Below are positions 11,748 to 18,965 of a stretch of DNA of 53,925 bases, piece after piece (within the stretch, counting starts at the first letter, position 1; each line of letters opens with the position of its first letter). Source of the stretch: Bacteroidaceae bacterium. GTDB taxonomy: Bacteria; Bacteroidota; Bacteroidia; Bacteroidales; Bacteroidaceae. Under the pieces are notes generated by a model. That model was not told the DNA's origin, made no database searches, and saw only the letters and a program-made list of their open reading frames with translations. Location: the NCBI GenBank assembly GCA_017427185.1, contig JAFRTJ010000027.1:1-53925 (forward strand). The letters are read 5' to 3'. Position numbers and translations under genes: made by a program.

Positions 11748-11804
11748 AAAAGTTGAGAGTGGAGAACTTATGAAGGAAACCTCCAAATCGGCACCGCTCT
11801 CAAC
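11748..11804 (-). terminator. Possible terminator after tuf
   Basis: On the minus strand, 35 nt after the tuf stop, 8-bp perfect arms (11797-11804 and 11752-11759, gttgagag/ctctcaac) close a long loop of 37 nt and are followed by TTTT. The long loop makes it weaker than a textbook terminator. tRNA-Trp and secE may still receive read-through from tuf. Confidence 0.4.
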
Positions 11805-11839
11805 CTTGATATTATCTTACCTGTTGTAAAATCGATTGA

Positions 11840-13027
11840 TTAATCGAAGACCTCTGTAATCTGACCAGAACCTACGGTACGACCACCCTCACGGATAGCG
11901 AAACGCAAACCTACGTTCAGAGCAACAGCATAGATCAACTCTACTGTGATTTCTACGTTATCACCAGGCATTACCATCTCAATTCCTTCGGGCAGATGGA
12001 TCTCACCAGTACAGTCCATTGTACGCAGATAGAACTGGGGACGATACTTGTTGCCGAATGGAGTGTGACGACCACCTTCTTCCTTCTTCAATACATAGAT
12101 AGAAGCCTTGAAGCCCTTGTGAGGAGTGATTGCTCCAGGATGGGTGATAACCATACCGCGCTTCACTTCGTTCTTGTCGATACCACGGAGGAGCAGACCT
12201 ACGTTATCGCCAGCTTCACCTTCGTCAAGGATCTTGCGGAACATCTCAACACCAGTGATGACAGACTTCTTGTCCTCACCAAGACCGAGGATCTGAACTT
12301 CGTCACCTACCTTAACGACACCAGTCTCGATACGACCAGTAGCAACGGTACCACGACCTGTGATAGAGAAGACGTCCTCGACGGGCATCAAGAATGCCTT
12401 ATCCTTGTCGCGTACGGGCTCCTGAATCCAGTTGTCGCAAGCATCCATCAGCTCCATAACCTTGTCTTCCCACTCCTTAACACCATTCAAGGCACCAAGA
12501 GCAGAGCCGCGGATGAATGGAGTATCCTCCTCGAACTCATACTGAGCGAGAAGTTCCTGCATTTCCATCTCAACGAGTTCGAGCATTTCCTCGTCCTCGA
12601 CCATGTCACACTTGTTCAGGAACACAACCAGACGGGGAACGTTCACCTGACGAGCGAGCAGGATGTGTTCACGAGTCTGAGGCATAGGACCGTCAGTTGC
12701 AGCAACTACGATGATAGCGCCGTCCATCTGAGCAGCACCAGTTACCATGTTCTTCACATAGTCGGCGTGACCCGGGCAGTCAACGTGAGCGTAGTGACGC
12801 TTAGCGGTCTCATACTCAATGTGTGCAGTATTAATAGTAATACCACGCTCCTTCTCCTCGGGTGCATTGTCAATCTGATCGAAAGACTTAACCTCCTCGC
12901 CTGTACCCAGACGCTCGTGGAGAACCTTAGAAATTGCAGCGGTCAAAGTAGTCTTACCGTGGTCTACATGACCGATAGTACCAATGTTTACATGAGGTTT
13001 GGTCCTCTCGAATTTTTCTTTTGCCAT
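11840..13027 (-). CDS. tuf: Elongation factor Tu
   Basis: GTPase that delivers aminoacyl-tRNA to the ribosomal A site. The 395-aa product has G1 GHVDHGKTT (about 18-26), the switch II motif DCPGHADY, the NKCD guanine motif (G4) and the two C-terminal beta-barrel domains. The C-terminus [15 protein letters not shown] is complete. It lies directly downstream of four tRNA genes in the order Thr-Tyr-Gly-Thr, the same block as in E. coli tufB, and is probably transcribed from the promoter ahead of those tRNAs. Confidence 0.98.
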   Translation of the reverse strand: MAKEKFERTKPHVNIGTIGHVDHGKTTLTAAISKVLHERLGTGEEVKSFDQIDNAPEEKERGITINTAHIEYETAKRHYAHVDCPGHADYVKNMVTGAAQMDGAIIVVAATDGPMPQTREHILLARQVNVPRLVVFLNKCDMVEDEEMLELVEMEMQELLAQYEFEEDTPFIRGSALGALNGVKEWEDKVMELMDACDNWIQEPVRDKDKAFLMPVEDVFSITGRGTVATGRIETGVVKVGDEVQILGLGEDKKSVITGVEMFRKILDEGEAGDNVGLLLRGIDKNEVKRGMVITHPGAITPHKGFKASIYVLKKEEGGRHTPFGNKYRPQFYLRTMDCTGEIHLPEGIEMVMPGDNVEITVELIYAVALNVGLRFAIREGGRTVGSGQITEVFD

Positions 13028-13089
13028 AGCGAATTATAATTAAATAAATAATGTATAGTCTTTAAAATTCTGTTTCGTTCTCTTTTTTG

Positions 13090-13161
<72 letters not shown>

Positions 13162-13180
13162 AACACCTGTTTTTCTTGAG

Positions 13181-13253
13181 AGCGGAAGACGGGGCTCAAA
13201 CCCGCGACCCCCAGCTTGGAAGGCTAGTGCTCTATCGACTGAGCTACTTCCGC
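13181..13253 (-). tRNA. tRNA-Gly (anticodon TCC)
   Basis: Minus-strand cloverleaf: acceptor GCGGAAG/CTTCCGC, D arm GCTC/GAGC, anticodon loop CTTCCAA (anticodon TCC), and T loop TTTGAGC. The 3' CCA is not encoded. It lies 19 nt from the neighbouring tRNA-Thr, inside the Thr-Tyr-Gly-Thr-tuf transcript. Confidence 0.95.
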
Positions 13254-13271
13254 ATCTTTTCCGAATCGGTG

Positions 13272-13354
13272 TGGGTGGTGATGGATTCGAACCACCGAAG
13301 GCGTAAGCCAGCAGATTTACAGTCTGCCCCATTTGGCCACTCTGGTAACCACCC
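13272..13354 (-). tRNA. tRNA-Tyr (anticodon GTA)
   Basis: Minus-strand 83-nt class II tRNA: acceptor GGGTGGT/ACCACCC, anticodon stem GCAGA/TCTGC with loop CTGTAAA (anticodon GTA), a long variable arm (GGC..GCC) and T loop TTCGAAT. The discriminator is A and CCA is not encoded. The long variable arm is as expected for bacterial tRNA-Tyr. Confidence 0.95.
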
Positions 13355-13368
13355 TTTCATTAAGTTGG

Positions 13369-13442
13369 AGCCTCTTGTCGGATTCGAACCAACGACCCCG
13401 AGATTACAAATCACGTGCTCTGGCCAACTGAGCTAAAGAGGC
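13369..13442 (-). tRNA. tRNA-Thr (anticodon TGT)
   Basis: Minus-strand cloverleaf: acceptor GCCTCTT/AAGAGGC, D arm GCTC/GAGC, anticodon loop TTTGTAA (anticodon TGT), and T loop TTCGAAT. The anticodon stem CGTGA/TCTCG has one T-T mismatch in its middle. The discriminator T is followed by an encoded CCA (13366-13368). It is the first tRNA of the cluster, 43 nt behind a consensus promoter. Confidence 0.94.
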
Positions 13443-13485
13443 GATTGCAGACGCTCGGAAGCATACGAACACGTCTAAACGGCTG

Positions 13486-13516
13486 CAAAATTAGATATAT
13501 TTTTCGAACCGCCAAA
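13486..13516 (-). promoter_or_regulatory. Promoter of the tRNA-tuf transcript
   Basis: The minus strand reads TTTG (13516-13513), a 19-nt spacer, then TAATTTTG (13493-13486). This matches the known Bacteroidetes primary-sigma consensus TTTG-N19-TAnnTTTG exactly. Transcription would begin about 35 nt before tRNA-Thr(TGT). Confidence 0.8.
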
Positions 13517-13531
13517 ACTTTTTAGGCTTTT

Positions 13532-13831
13532 TTAGCGATTTTTCTTCATTTCTTTGTACTTGGATATCTGACGAGTCAGAGATTCCGTAGTTTTATCGAT
13601 TGCTTCTTCAAATGTGTCGCTCACTTCCTGAGCCACCAAATCTTTGCCTGGCAGGGAAACCTTGAGGAAAGCTTCCTTGTTCATTGCAGTCTCAGGTTTA
13701 ACGACTTTCAGAGACACCTCTACCTTTCTTATTTCATCACAGAACTTACCTAACTTTGAGACCTTCTTCTCAATGAATTTCTCCAATTTCTCACTGGCCT
13801 CGAAATGAACAGCCTGAATCTTAATGTCCAT
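13532..13831 (-). CDS. hpf: Short-form ribosome hibernation promoting factor (HPF/RaiA family)
   Basis: Small ribosome-binding protein that occupies the tRNA/mRNA channel of the 30S subunit in stationary phase and stabilises idle ribosomes. The 99-aa product has the family's beta-alpha-beta-beta-beta-alpha pattern with a basic second half (KTTESLTRQISKYKEMKKNR). It lacks the C-terminal extension of long HPF, so it is the short type. The ATG is 17 bp after the xerC stop, so the two are likely co-transcribed. rpsU-xerC-hpf next to tRNA-tuf is, to my knowledge, a common order in Bacteroidales. Confidence 0.9.
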   Translation of the reverse strand: MDIKIQAVHFEASEKLEKFIEKKVSKLGKFCDEIRKVEVSLKVVKPETAMNKEAFLKVSLPGKDLVAQEVSDTFEEAIDKTTESLTRQISKYKEMKKNR

Positions 13832-13848
13832 AAATACCTCCTTTTTTT

Positions 13849-14739
13849 TTACGCACGCGGGTGCGCATGGTTATACATTTCTTTCAGTTCCTCGAAGGTG
13901 GTGTGGGTATAAATCTCCGTAGTGGAAAGACTTTCATGCCCCAACAATTCCTTAACTGACTGAAGATTCGCATTGTGATTAAGCATCGAGGTTGCAAAAG
14001 TGTGCCTCAACACATGAGGGCTACGTTTCTTCTGCGTTGTGACACATGAGAGATACTTCCTCACTATCACTCTGACCTTCTCCGGTTTCATGCCAAGTCC
14101 ACTTTTCTCCTCAACAAAGAAAGAACTGGAAACTTGGAGCCTTTCACCCAGAGCCATTCGCCGCTTCACGTAATCCTCAATGGCGAGCCTCATCTCGCTC
14201 CCAAAAGGTATCACCCTTTGCTTGTTCCGCTTTCCTGTCACCTTCAACTGTTGCAAATCCACATCCACGTCCACCATCTCAAGCCCCGTCAGTTCCGAAA
14301 GCCGAATGCCCGTAGAATAAAACATCAACAGTATCAAATGGTCTCTTGCTCCCACGAAATCGTCTGAAAAGAAGTCTCCGTCCAGAAGCCTGTCCATCTC
14401 AGATTCCCTGAGGAAAGAAGGCAGATTTTTCTCCTTTTTCGGACCGACGACTCCATGGGCAGGATCGTGATCCACCATCTTCCTGCGAAGAAGGAACTTG
14501 TAGAAGGAACGGAGTGCACTCAACCTTCGTCCCACGGAACCTGCACTGTTGCCTCGGTCCATCATGGCCACGACCCATTGCCGAATCACATCCGCATCCA
14601 CAGTCTGCCAGGAAAGCTCTTCATCCAGATTTTTATAGAACTGCTCGAACTCTTTCAAGTCAGTTTGATATGCCTCAACAGTCTTCTCGGACAAATTCCG
14701 CTCGAACCTCAGGTAATCAATAAAAATCTGTATCCACAT
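13849..14739 (-). CDS. xerC: Tyrosine recombinase, XerC/XerD-type
   Basis: Site-specific recombinase that resolves chromosome dimers at dif. The 296-aa protein is full length. An N-terminal SAM-like DNA-binding domain (about 1-95) precedes a catalytic domain with all active residues visible: Arg146 (STGIRLSEL), Lys170 (TGKRNKQRVIPF), His242 and Arg245 (SPHVLRHTFA), His268 (LLGHESL) and the nucleophile Tyr277 (STTEIYTH). Housekeeping context (rpsU, hpf) argues for the chromosomal Xer protein rather than a mobile-element integrase. Whether it is the XerC or XerD partner cannot be settled from this window. A matching promoter lies 22 nt upstream. Confidence 0.9.
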   Translation of the reverse strand: MWIQIFIDYLRFERNLSEKTVEAYQTDLKEFEQFYKNLDEELSWQTVDADVIRQWVVAMMDRGNSAGSVGRRLSALRSFYKFLLRRKMVDHDPAHGVVGPKKEKNLPSFLRESEMDRLLDGDFFSDDFVGARDHLILLMFYSTGIRLSELTGLEMVDVDVDLQQLKVTGKRNKQRVIPFGSEMRLAIEDYVKRRMALGERLQVSSSFFVEEKSGLGMKPEKVRVIVRKYLSCVTTQKKRSPHVLRHTFATSMLNHNANLQSVKELLGHESLSTTEIYTHTTFEELKEMYNHAHPRA

Positions 14740-14760
14740 ACCTCGTCACCTTTTCAGTGG

Positions 14761-14791
14761 CGAATATAGACATTTTCTCCGATTATTCAAA
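14761..14791 (-). promoter_or_regulatory. Promoter of xerC-hpf
   Basis: Minus strand TTTG (14791-14788), a 19-nt spacer, then TATATTCG (14768-14761). The -7 box differs from TAnnTTTG at one base. It sits in the 85-nt rpsU-xerC gap, 22 nt before the xerC ATG. Confidence 0.6.
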
Positions 14792-14824
14792 GAGAATAAC
14801 TCAAAAATTAAGCTTCTTTAATCC

Positions 14825-15016
14825 TTAATCCTCCACACGGTGCAGTTTCTGAACGTATATCGCACGTTCCTTTGCCAAGCGATTCTTTACAGAGGGCTTG
14901 TCGAACTGCTGACGGGCACGAAGCTCCTTGACAATACCGGTTTTCTCAAATTTGCGCTTGAATTTCTTCAAGGCTCTCTCGATGTTCTCACCTTCTTTTA
15001 CAGGTACTACAATCAT
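14825..15016 (-). CDS. rpsU: 30S ribosomal protein S21
   Basis: Small-subunit protein close to the anti-Shine-Dalgarno region of 16S rRNA; in Bacteroidetes it belongs to the set that sequesters that region. The 63-aa product is strongly basic with the S21 signature (GENIERALKKFKRKFEKTG, about 9-27) and conserved length. It is preceded by its own consensus promoter and followed after 85 nt by xerC with a separate promoter. Confidence 0.96.
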   Translation of the reverse strand: MIVVPVKEGENIERALKKFKRKFEKTGIVKELRARQQFDKPSVKNRLAKERAIYVQKLHRVED

Positions 15017-15073
15017 TGTTTTTTTGTTTGTTAAAAGTTAATTATTTTTCACACATGTGCGTATTTCGCGGCG

Positions 15074-15104
15074 CAAAATTACACATTGTTTTTCATATGG
15101 CAAA
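15074..15104 (-). promoter_or_regulatory. Promoter of rpsU
   Basis: Minus strand TTTG (15104-15101), a 19-nt spacer, then TAATTTTG (15081-15074): a full match to the Bacteroidetes consensus. It predicts a leader of about 50 nt before the rpsU ATG. Confidence 0.78.
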
Positions 15105-15197
15105 ACGTTTTTGTCATTTTTTTACCTAAAGAGACTTGCCAAAGACCTGCCGACACCTTATTCAGGCAATTTTGGTCATCAGTAGAACAGCAAGACA

Positions 15198-15273
15198 CAA
15201 CACGTTGAAACCGCAGAGTCAACACGTTGATTTCGTCAACACAACACGTTGACTTTACCGATACAACGTGTCG
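15198..15273. repeat. Four near-palindromes repeated every 22 bp (array 1)
   Basis: CAACACGTTG occurs at 15198, 15220 and 15242. A fourth unit, CAACGTGTCG (the reverse-complement form CGACACGTTG), occurs at 15264. All starts are exactly 22 bp apart and the 12-bp spacers differ. Each unit is an inverted repeat CAAC-AC-GTTG. A second array with the same unit and the same period lies at 28660-28757. The array starts 93 bp upstream of the rpsU promoter. Confidence 0.85.
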
Positions 15274-15331
15274 CGTTTGACCGATTACGCAGGTACTGAA
15301 GAAGGAGGTTTTTTATGAAAGACAGCAAATC

Positions 15332-15561
15332 GTGACATCATGACAAAGTGACATCGTGACATTAAGCACTTTCCAATGTGCAAGAAGCCCCTGGATACCT
15401 ATAGCTTATTATAATATAATTAATATATTATAATAATTATTATTTATATTATTAGTAGTATAATATTTATTGTTCTTTCTTCCGATTTGTAAGTTACTTC
15501 CCATGGCTTGGTGGTCGAAAACACCTTAATGTCACTTTGTCATTTTGTCACTTTGTCATTT
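15332..15561. repeat. Inverted pair of 8-nt tandem arrays around an AT-rich core
   Basis: The left arm (15332-15363) is four 8-nt units of the form nTGACAnn. The right arm (15530-15561) is the inverted form, a perfect double copy of the 16-mer tgtcactttgtcattt. The arms share perfect inverted matches of 15 bp (15340-15354 with 15529-15543) and 11 bp (15356-15366 with 15525-15534 region). Between them lies about 160 bp, of which 15407-15475 is nearly all A/T. It could fold as a large stem-loop or be a small non-coding mobile element. Confidence 0.75.
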
Positions 15562-15638
15562 TTTAAAAGAAACTGTCTTATCCCAGCACCTTGTAGACAT
15601 CTATCAGGATACTGGGATATGCGCCAAGCGACTATCGA

Positions 15639-18611
15639 CTAATCAGTGTAATAAATATATACGTTTATTGAATTGTTATCGTTCTTCTCATAGGAATAAG
15701 AAGTGGTTCCATTATCATTATTATTATAATATTGATGAGACGTGTATTTCCAGCTTTTTATGAGCTGACCTGTATTCTTTTCAACACCTCCCCAGACAGC
15801 TCTGGAATTACTATAATAAGTTAAAGGTAAGTCAGCTGCTGTTATGACATAGGATGACGTTGTTCCTTTTGTGGAACCTTCTGTGATTTCCTGATCTCTC
15901 GTAACCTTGAGATTCTTGATAACGGAAAATCCTTGATCATCATATTTCGCGTCAAATGAGATTGTGTAATTATATTCTCCTTGGACACCATAACTAGAGT
16001 AGTTTTTTTTCAGGGATCCTGATACACTAAAGTTGCCTCCTGAGGCTGATATGCTCAGGTTACTTACTGGAAAATCTATATCATCGAAAAACCTGCTGTC
16101 ATTGTGATAACAATTGAAATTGAAGGTTACCTTTTCAATGTTCGTTTTTGGTGTGAATTCTTCCAACAGCCATATATCACGGTAGTATGGCCAGTTGAAG
16201 GTTTCAACAACTGTACCGTCTGTATCCTTCAGCCAGAGGATTTTGTCGTTATATTTTAAGACATCACCATTAGCAAGTTCAATATCCTTTCCATCTTCAA
16301 AGGTTAAGATGTATGTCTTTTGACTATTGTAACCCCAAGTATTGCCACTCTCCCAGGCATAACCGCTACCAGAACTAGGGCTAAACGTTATCTTGTTGCC
16401 GCTGATGGTATAAGTACCTGAAATATATTGGTCACTTGAAGGGTCTTTCCTTTTTAGATTATTGGTTCCACTCTTTCGGGTCACAAAATAGTCGAACCAA
16501 GTATATTTGCCATCCTTGGTGAACTCAAAACCGATGACATTATCAACATCCCATGATCCAGAACTGATATGAGCATTATACCATTTACCAATTATTTCCT
16601 TTGCATAGTCAATTGCCTCTGGAGCTGCCTGCTTTACAACAATGTTGGTCTTTGCCACGAGTTCTGGATCCAGGTTGCCGTTTTTAGCCTTTTGGATTGC
16701 TTCTTCACTGGCACCGGCATAAACTGTGATGATACCAGAGCGCTCACTCTCTGTGCTATTAGGATCGGCATCCACAACGACATTCCATCCTATGGCCGTT
16801 TCCTTCCAATCAATCTTCACCCAGCCGTTGAGTTCATCACTCCAATCGATGTCAAGATGGTTTAATTCATAGGAGTGGTCAATCGCTACCTCTTGCTTGC
16901 CACCCTTTGCATCAAAAACTACTGATGACGGTGTGGCGCTCACCCAGTATTCAGAGGGTTCTGGCAGAGTCTGTTTAACAACGAGTACAGTAGATTTAAG
17001 CACCTTGCCCTTCGAGTCGGTAGCCGAAACGGTTACCTTTCCACTACGCTCCTTGCCAGTCTCGTTCTTTGACAACTTCACGTAAAGGTAGTTCACATCA
17101 CTGGCAACGGATGCAGAAACCCAGTCCTCCTCAGTCTTGCAAGTGTAATAAAGGTAATTAGTGACAATCATCGCCTTGTAATTACCGCCCGTACCCTCGT
17201 CGCCAAGTGACTTGGGGTTCATCTCGATGTAGCCATCTACGGGATTCTCCTCCAATTTTTCCTCGTCGAATTCCGTCTCAACTTCAGTTTCCTCGTCTTT
17301 CTTTACTGGCACCGTCTTAGTTGTGCGCTTACCTGTATTGCGGTTCACCACCGTGATTTGCTTCTGTCCAGGCAACTCGGGGTTAGCGATGATATTACCG
17401 TCCTTATCGAACACATAGCCGATAATTGTCTTACCGCTTTGGGTGTCGACCATTACCAGAATATTTATCTCCTGGCCATTCTTGTCGTGCGTACGTACCA
17501 TGTTTGGAATCAGCTCAGCACCACCTTTTTCCAAATCGCCGAAAGCAATGTCGTTCATATAGATGGTGGCAGCATCCTTTCCAAAGTTATCCCAGAAGTT
17601 ATCAGCAGCTTCCCAATAAATGATATCGAGCCCCTGCATTTTATGGGCTAACTTTGCAGCATCGCGGCCATAGTTTATGAGGTTGCCTGCTACGTTCTGC
17701 ATGAATGATTTCACATCACCCTTTTTGATCAGATCCTCCGTGGCCTTTACAGCACCAAAGAGATCCTTGCCATAACCAAGTTGCGTACTCATGGGGCTGG
17801 CATCAATCACCAAAGCGGCTCCCTTCTCAATCAATTCGGCACCAGCCACAGTGATGTTCTTGCCTGGGGTAATGCCCAGATCACGTGCCTTTTCGCCAAA
17901 CTCCGGATCGGCATAGTTGTAGACATTGGTGAAAATCTGATTGGCTCGACTATCAAGGTCGCCCTTGCTGAAGTCGTGCCAGAAGTCGTTGGAGTTAGTG
18001 TAACCTCGCCGCAAGCTGGCGGGGAGGCCATCATAGATCTCTTTCAATTTCATTGCATCTGAAGTCCATCCAAGATCACGCATAATGGTGACGACTGACT
18101 TACGCCCCATTGTTTGTGTCTTCTTGCAACTGAACATAAAGTCCCATGCATCGCTCAGCACGCCTCGTGTCGTCGTAGTGGAACGCGTCAGTACTTCAGA
18201 ATCCTCCAAACGTTGAAGCGCTTCCTCGTATTGGTCTGCCCGTTCAACGATTTGATCGATCATATCATAGAGGTTTTTGACACCGATTTTACACTTCTCA
18301 TTATTTTCAATGTCGTCTGGCGTCGCAGAGAAAGGCTCGGTACTGCCTAAGCCCTTTGATGCCATTTGGAAATATGCCCACCGCACCGCACGGATATCGA
18401 GCGCATAGGTCACCAGCGCATCAAGGTCGGTTTGGAACTGCTTGGAGGCACTATACTGCGTCACTTTCTTGAAGTCAGTCACCACATCACCCGGTTTCAG
18501 GTCAGGATCTGGTATATCACTTTCCTTCGTGCACGAAACGGAAATCAATGCGGTCACGACCAGAATGACCAATGTCAGCAGCAGGTTTAACAGTCTAAAA
18601 CGCTTATTCAT
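15639..18611 (-). CDS. Large lipoprotein with two BACON-like domains and a lipocalin-like C-terminal region
   Basis: Predicted outer-membrane or surface lipoprotein of 990 aa. The chosen start (ATG 18611) gives a clean type II signal peptide (MNKRFRLLNLLLTLVILVV..) with lipobox ending at Cys27. An upstream in-frame ATG at 18686 would bury it and lies upstream of the likely promoter. Residues about 30-400 are mostly helical and unfamiliar. Two BACON-like beta-sandwiches follow at about 475-547 and 555-661, each ending in a V-VVKQ motif. The next segment, about 672-805 (IIGKWYNAHI.. onward), resembles lipocalin-like domains. The last 180 residues are beta-rich. BACON domains usually mediate carbohydrate or mucin binding. 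The substrate is unknown. No SusC/D genes are adjacent. Confidence 0.8.
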   Translation of the reverse strand: MNKRFRLLNLLLTLVILVVTALISVSCTKESDIPDPDLKPGDVVTDFKKVTQYSASKQFQTDLDALVTYALDIRAVRWAYFQMASKGLGSTEPFSATPDDIENNEKCKIGVKNLYDMIDQIVERADQYEEALQRLEDSEVLTRSTTTTRGVLSDAWDFMFSCKKTQTMGRKSVVTIMRDLGWTSDAMKLKEIYDGLPASLRRGYTNSNDFWHDFSKGDLDSRANQIFTNVYNYADPEFGEKARDLGITPGKNITVAGAELIEKGAALVIDASPMSTQLGYGKDLFGAVKATEDLIKKGDVKSFMQNVAGNLINYGRDAAKLAHKMQGLDIIYWEAADNFWDNFGKDAATIYMNDIAFGDLEKGGAELIPNMVRTHDKNGQEINILVMVDTQSGKTIIGYVFDKDGNIIANPELPGQKQITVVNRNTGKRTTKTVPVKKDEETEVETEFDEEKLEENPVDGYIEMNPKSLGDEGTGGNYKAMIVTNYLYYTCKTEEDWVSASVASDVNYLYVKLSKNETGKERSGKVTVSATDSKGKVLKSTVLVVKQTLPEPSEYWVSATPSSVVFDAKGGKQEVAIDHSYELNHLDIDWSDELNGWVKIDWKETAIGWNVVVDADPNSTESERSGIITVYAGASEEAIQKAKNGNLDPELVAKTNIVVKQAAPEAIDYAKEIIGKWYNAHISSGSWDVDNVIGFEFTKDGKYTWFDYFVTRKSGTNNLKRKDPSSDQYISGTYTISGNKITFSPSSGSGYAWESGNTWGYNSQKTYILTFEDGKDIELANGDVLKYNDKILWLKDTDGTVVETFNWPYYRDIWLLEEFTPKTNIEKVTFNFNCYHNDSRFFDDIDFPVSNLSISASGGNFSVSGSLKKNYSSYGVQGEYNYTISFDAKYDDQGFSVIKNLKVTRDQEITEGSTKGTTSSYVITAADLPLTYYSNSRAVWGGVEKNTGQLIKSWKYTSHQYYNNNDNGTTSYSYEKNDNNSINVYIYYTD

Positions 18612-18660
18612 AATCCATGTTTTTAGTGGTTGATACTTATTTGGCAATAATAATATGCTG

Positions 18661-18668
18661 CAAATATA
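18661..18668 (-). promoter_or_regulatory. -7 box of the BACON lipoprotein gene
   Basis: The minus strand reads TATATTTG, a perfect TAnnTTTG box, 49 nt before the chosen ATG. No TTTG at the right distance upstream is seen. Its position downstream of the alternative ATG at 18686 supports the shorter start. Confidence 0.5.
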
Positions 18669-18877
18669 AGGAAAAAAACAATACATCGAGGAAAAAGCAC
18701 GTATTTACATGATTTTAAGAGTTTTTTGTCCTGTAGAATTAAACAAATTAAGTTTTTGGGTATTTCTATTAATGTACCTAATCATCTGTTTTTCTTGTTT
18801 CTATCCTTAAGATGCGAAGTTAGCGAAAATGTAACATCAAGAGAGAACTTTTTCAGAAAAATTCTACTTTTAGTCCT

Positions 18878-18928
18878 ATAAAAAAGAAGAATCCATCGCT
18901 CGTCAAAAGAGAGTGACGGATTCTTCTT
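18878..18928 (-). terminator. Intrinsic terminator after the GH92 gene
   Basis: The minus strand has an 18-bp stem with two mismatches (arms 18911-18928 and 18884-18901, aagaagaatcc../..ggattcttctt) and a loop of 9 nt. TTTTTT follows immediately. It lies 38 nt after the GH92 stop. Confidence 0.9.
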
Positions 18929-18965
18929 AATTATCCAAAGTCAAACAGACAGCTTATTTATCCCT

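Larger units (their letters stand above)
15017..15638. other. Repeat-rich intergenic region between rpsU and a BACON lipoprotein gene
   Basis: No protein gene is supported in these 622 bp. The region holds the rpsU promoter (15074-15104), the 22-bp-phased palindrome array (15198-15273), inverted 8-nt arrays (15332-15363 and 15530-15561) around an AT-rich core (about 15407-15475), and a loose hairpin near the lipoprotein stop (arms 15612-15619 and 15579-15586). That hairpin lacks an immediate T run and is at best a weak terminator. Confidence 0.65.
18612..18965. other. Intergenic region between GH92 gene and BACON lipoprotein gene
   Basis: This 354-bp AT-rich stretch contains the GH92 terminator (18878-18928) and a -7 promoter box for the lipoprotein (18661-18668). 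The rest (about 18690-18877) shows no open frame, repeat or hairpin that I can support. Confidence 0.6.

Noticed and set aside
15198..15273. CRISPR array
   Set aside because: The repeat is only 10 bp with 12-bp spacers, is palindromic, and no cas genes are present.
15302..15335. Tiny open frame (MKDSKS) with a perfect AAGGAGG six bases upstream
   Set aside because: Six codons is too short to support. Shine-Dalgarno use is rare in Bacteroidetes, so the match is probably chance.
18612..18686. 25-residue N-terminal extension of the BACON lipoprotein
   Set aside because: It would place a second hydrophobic stretch before the lipoprotein signal and lies upstream of the -7 box.
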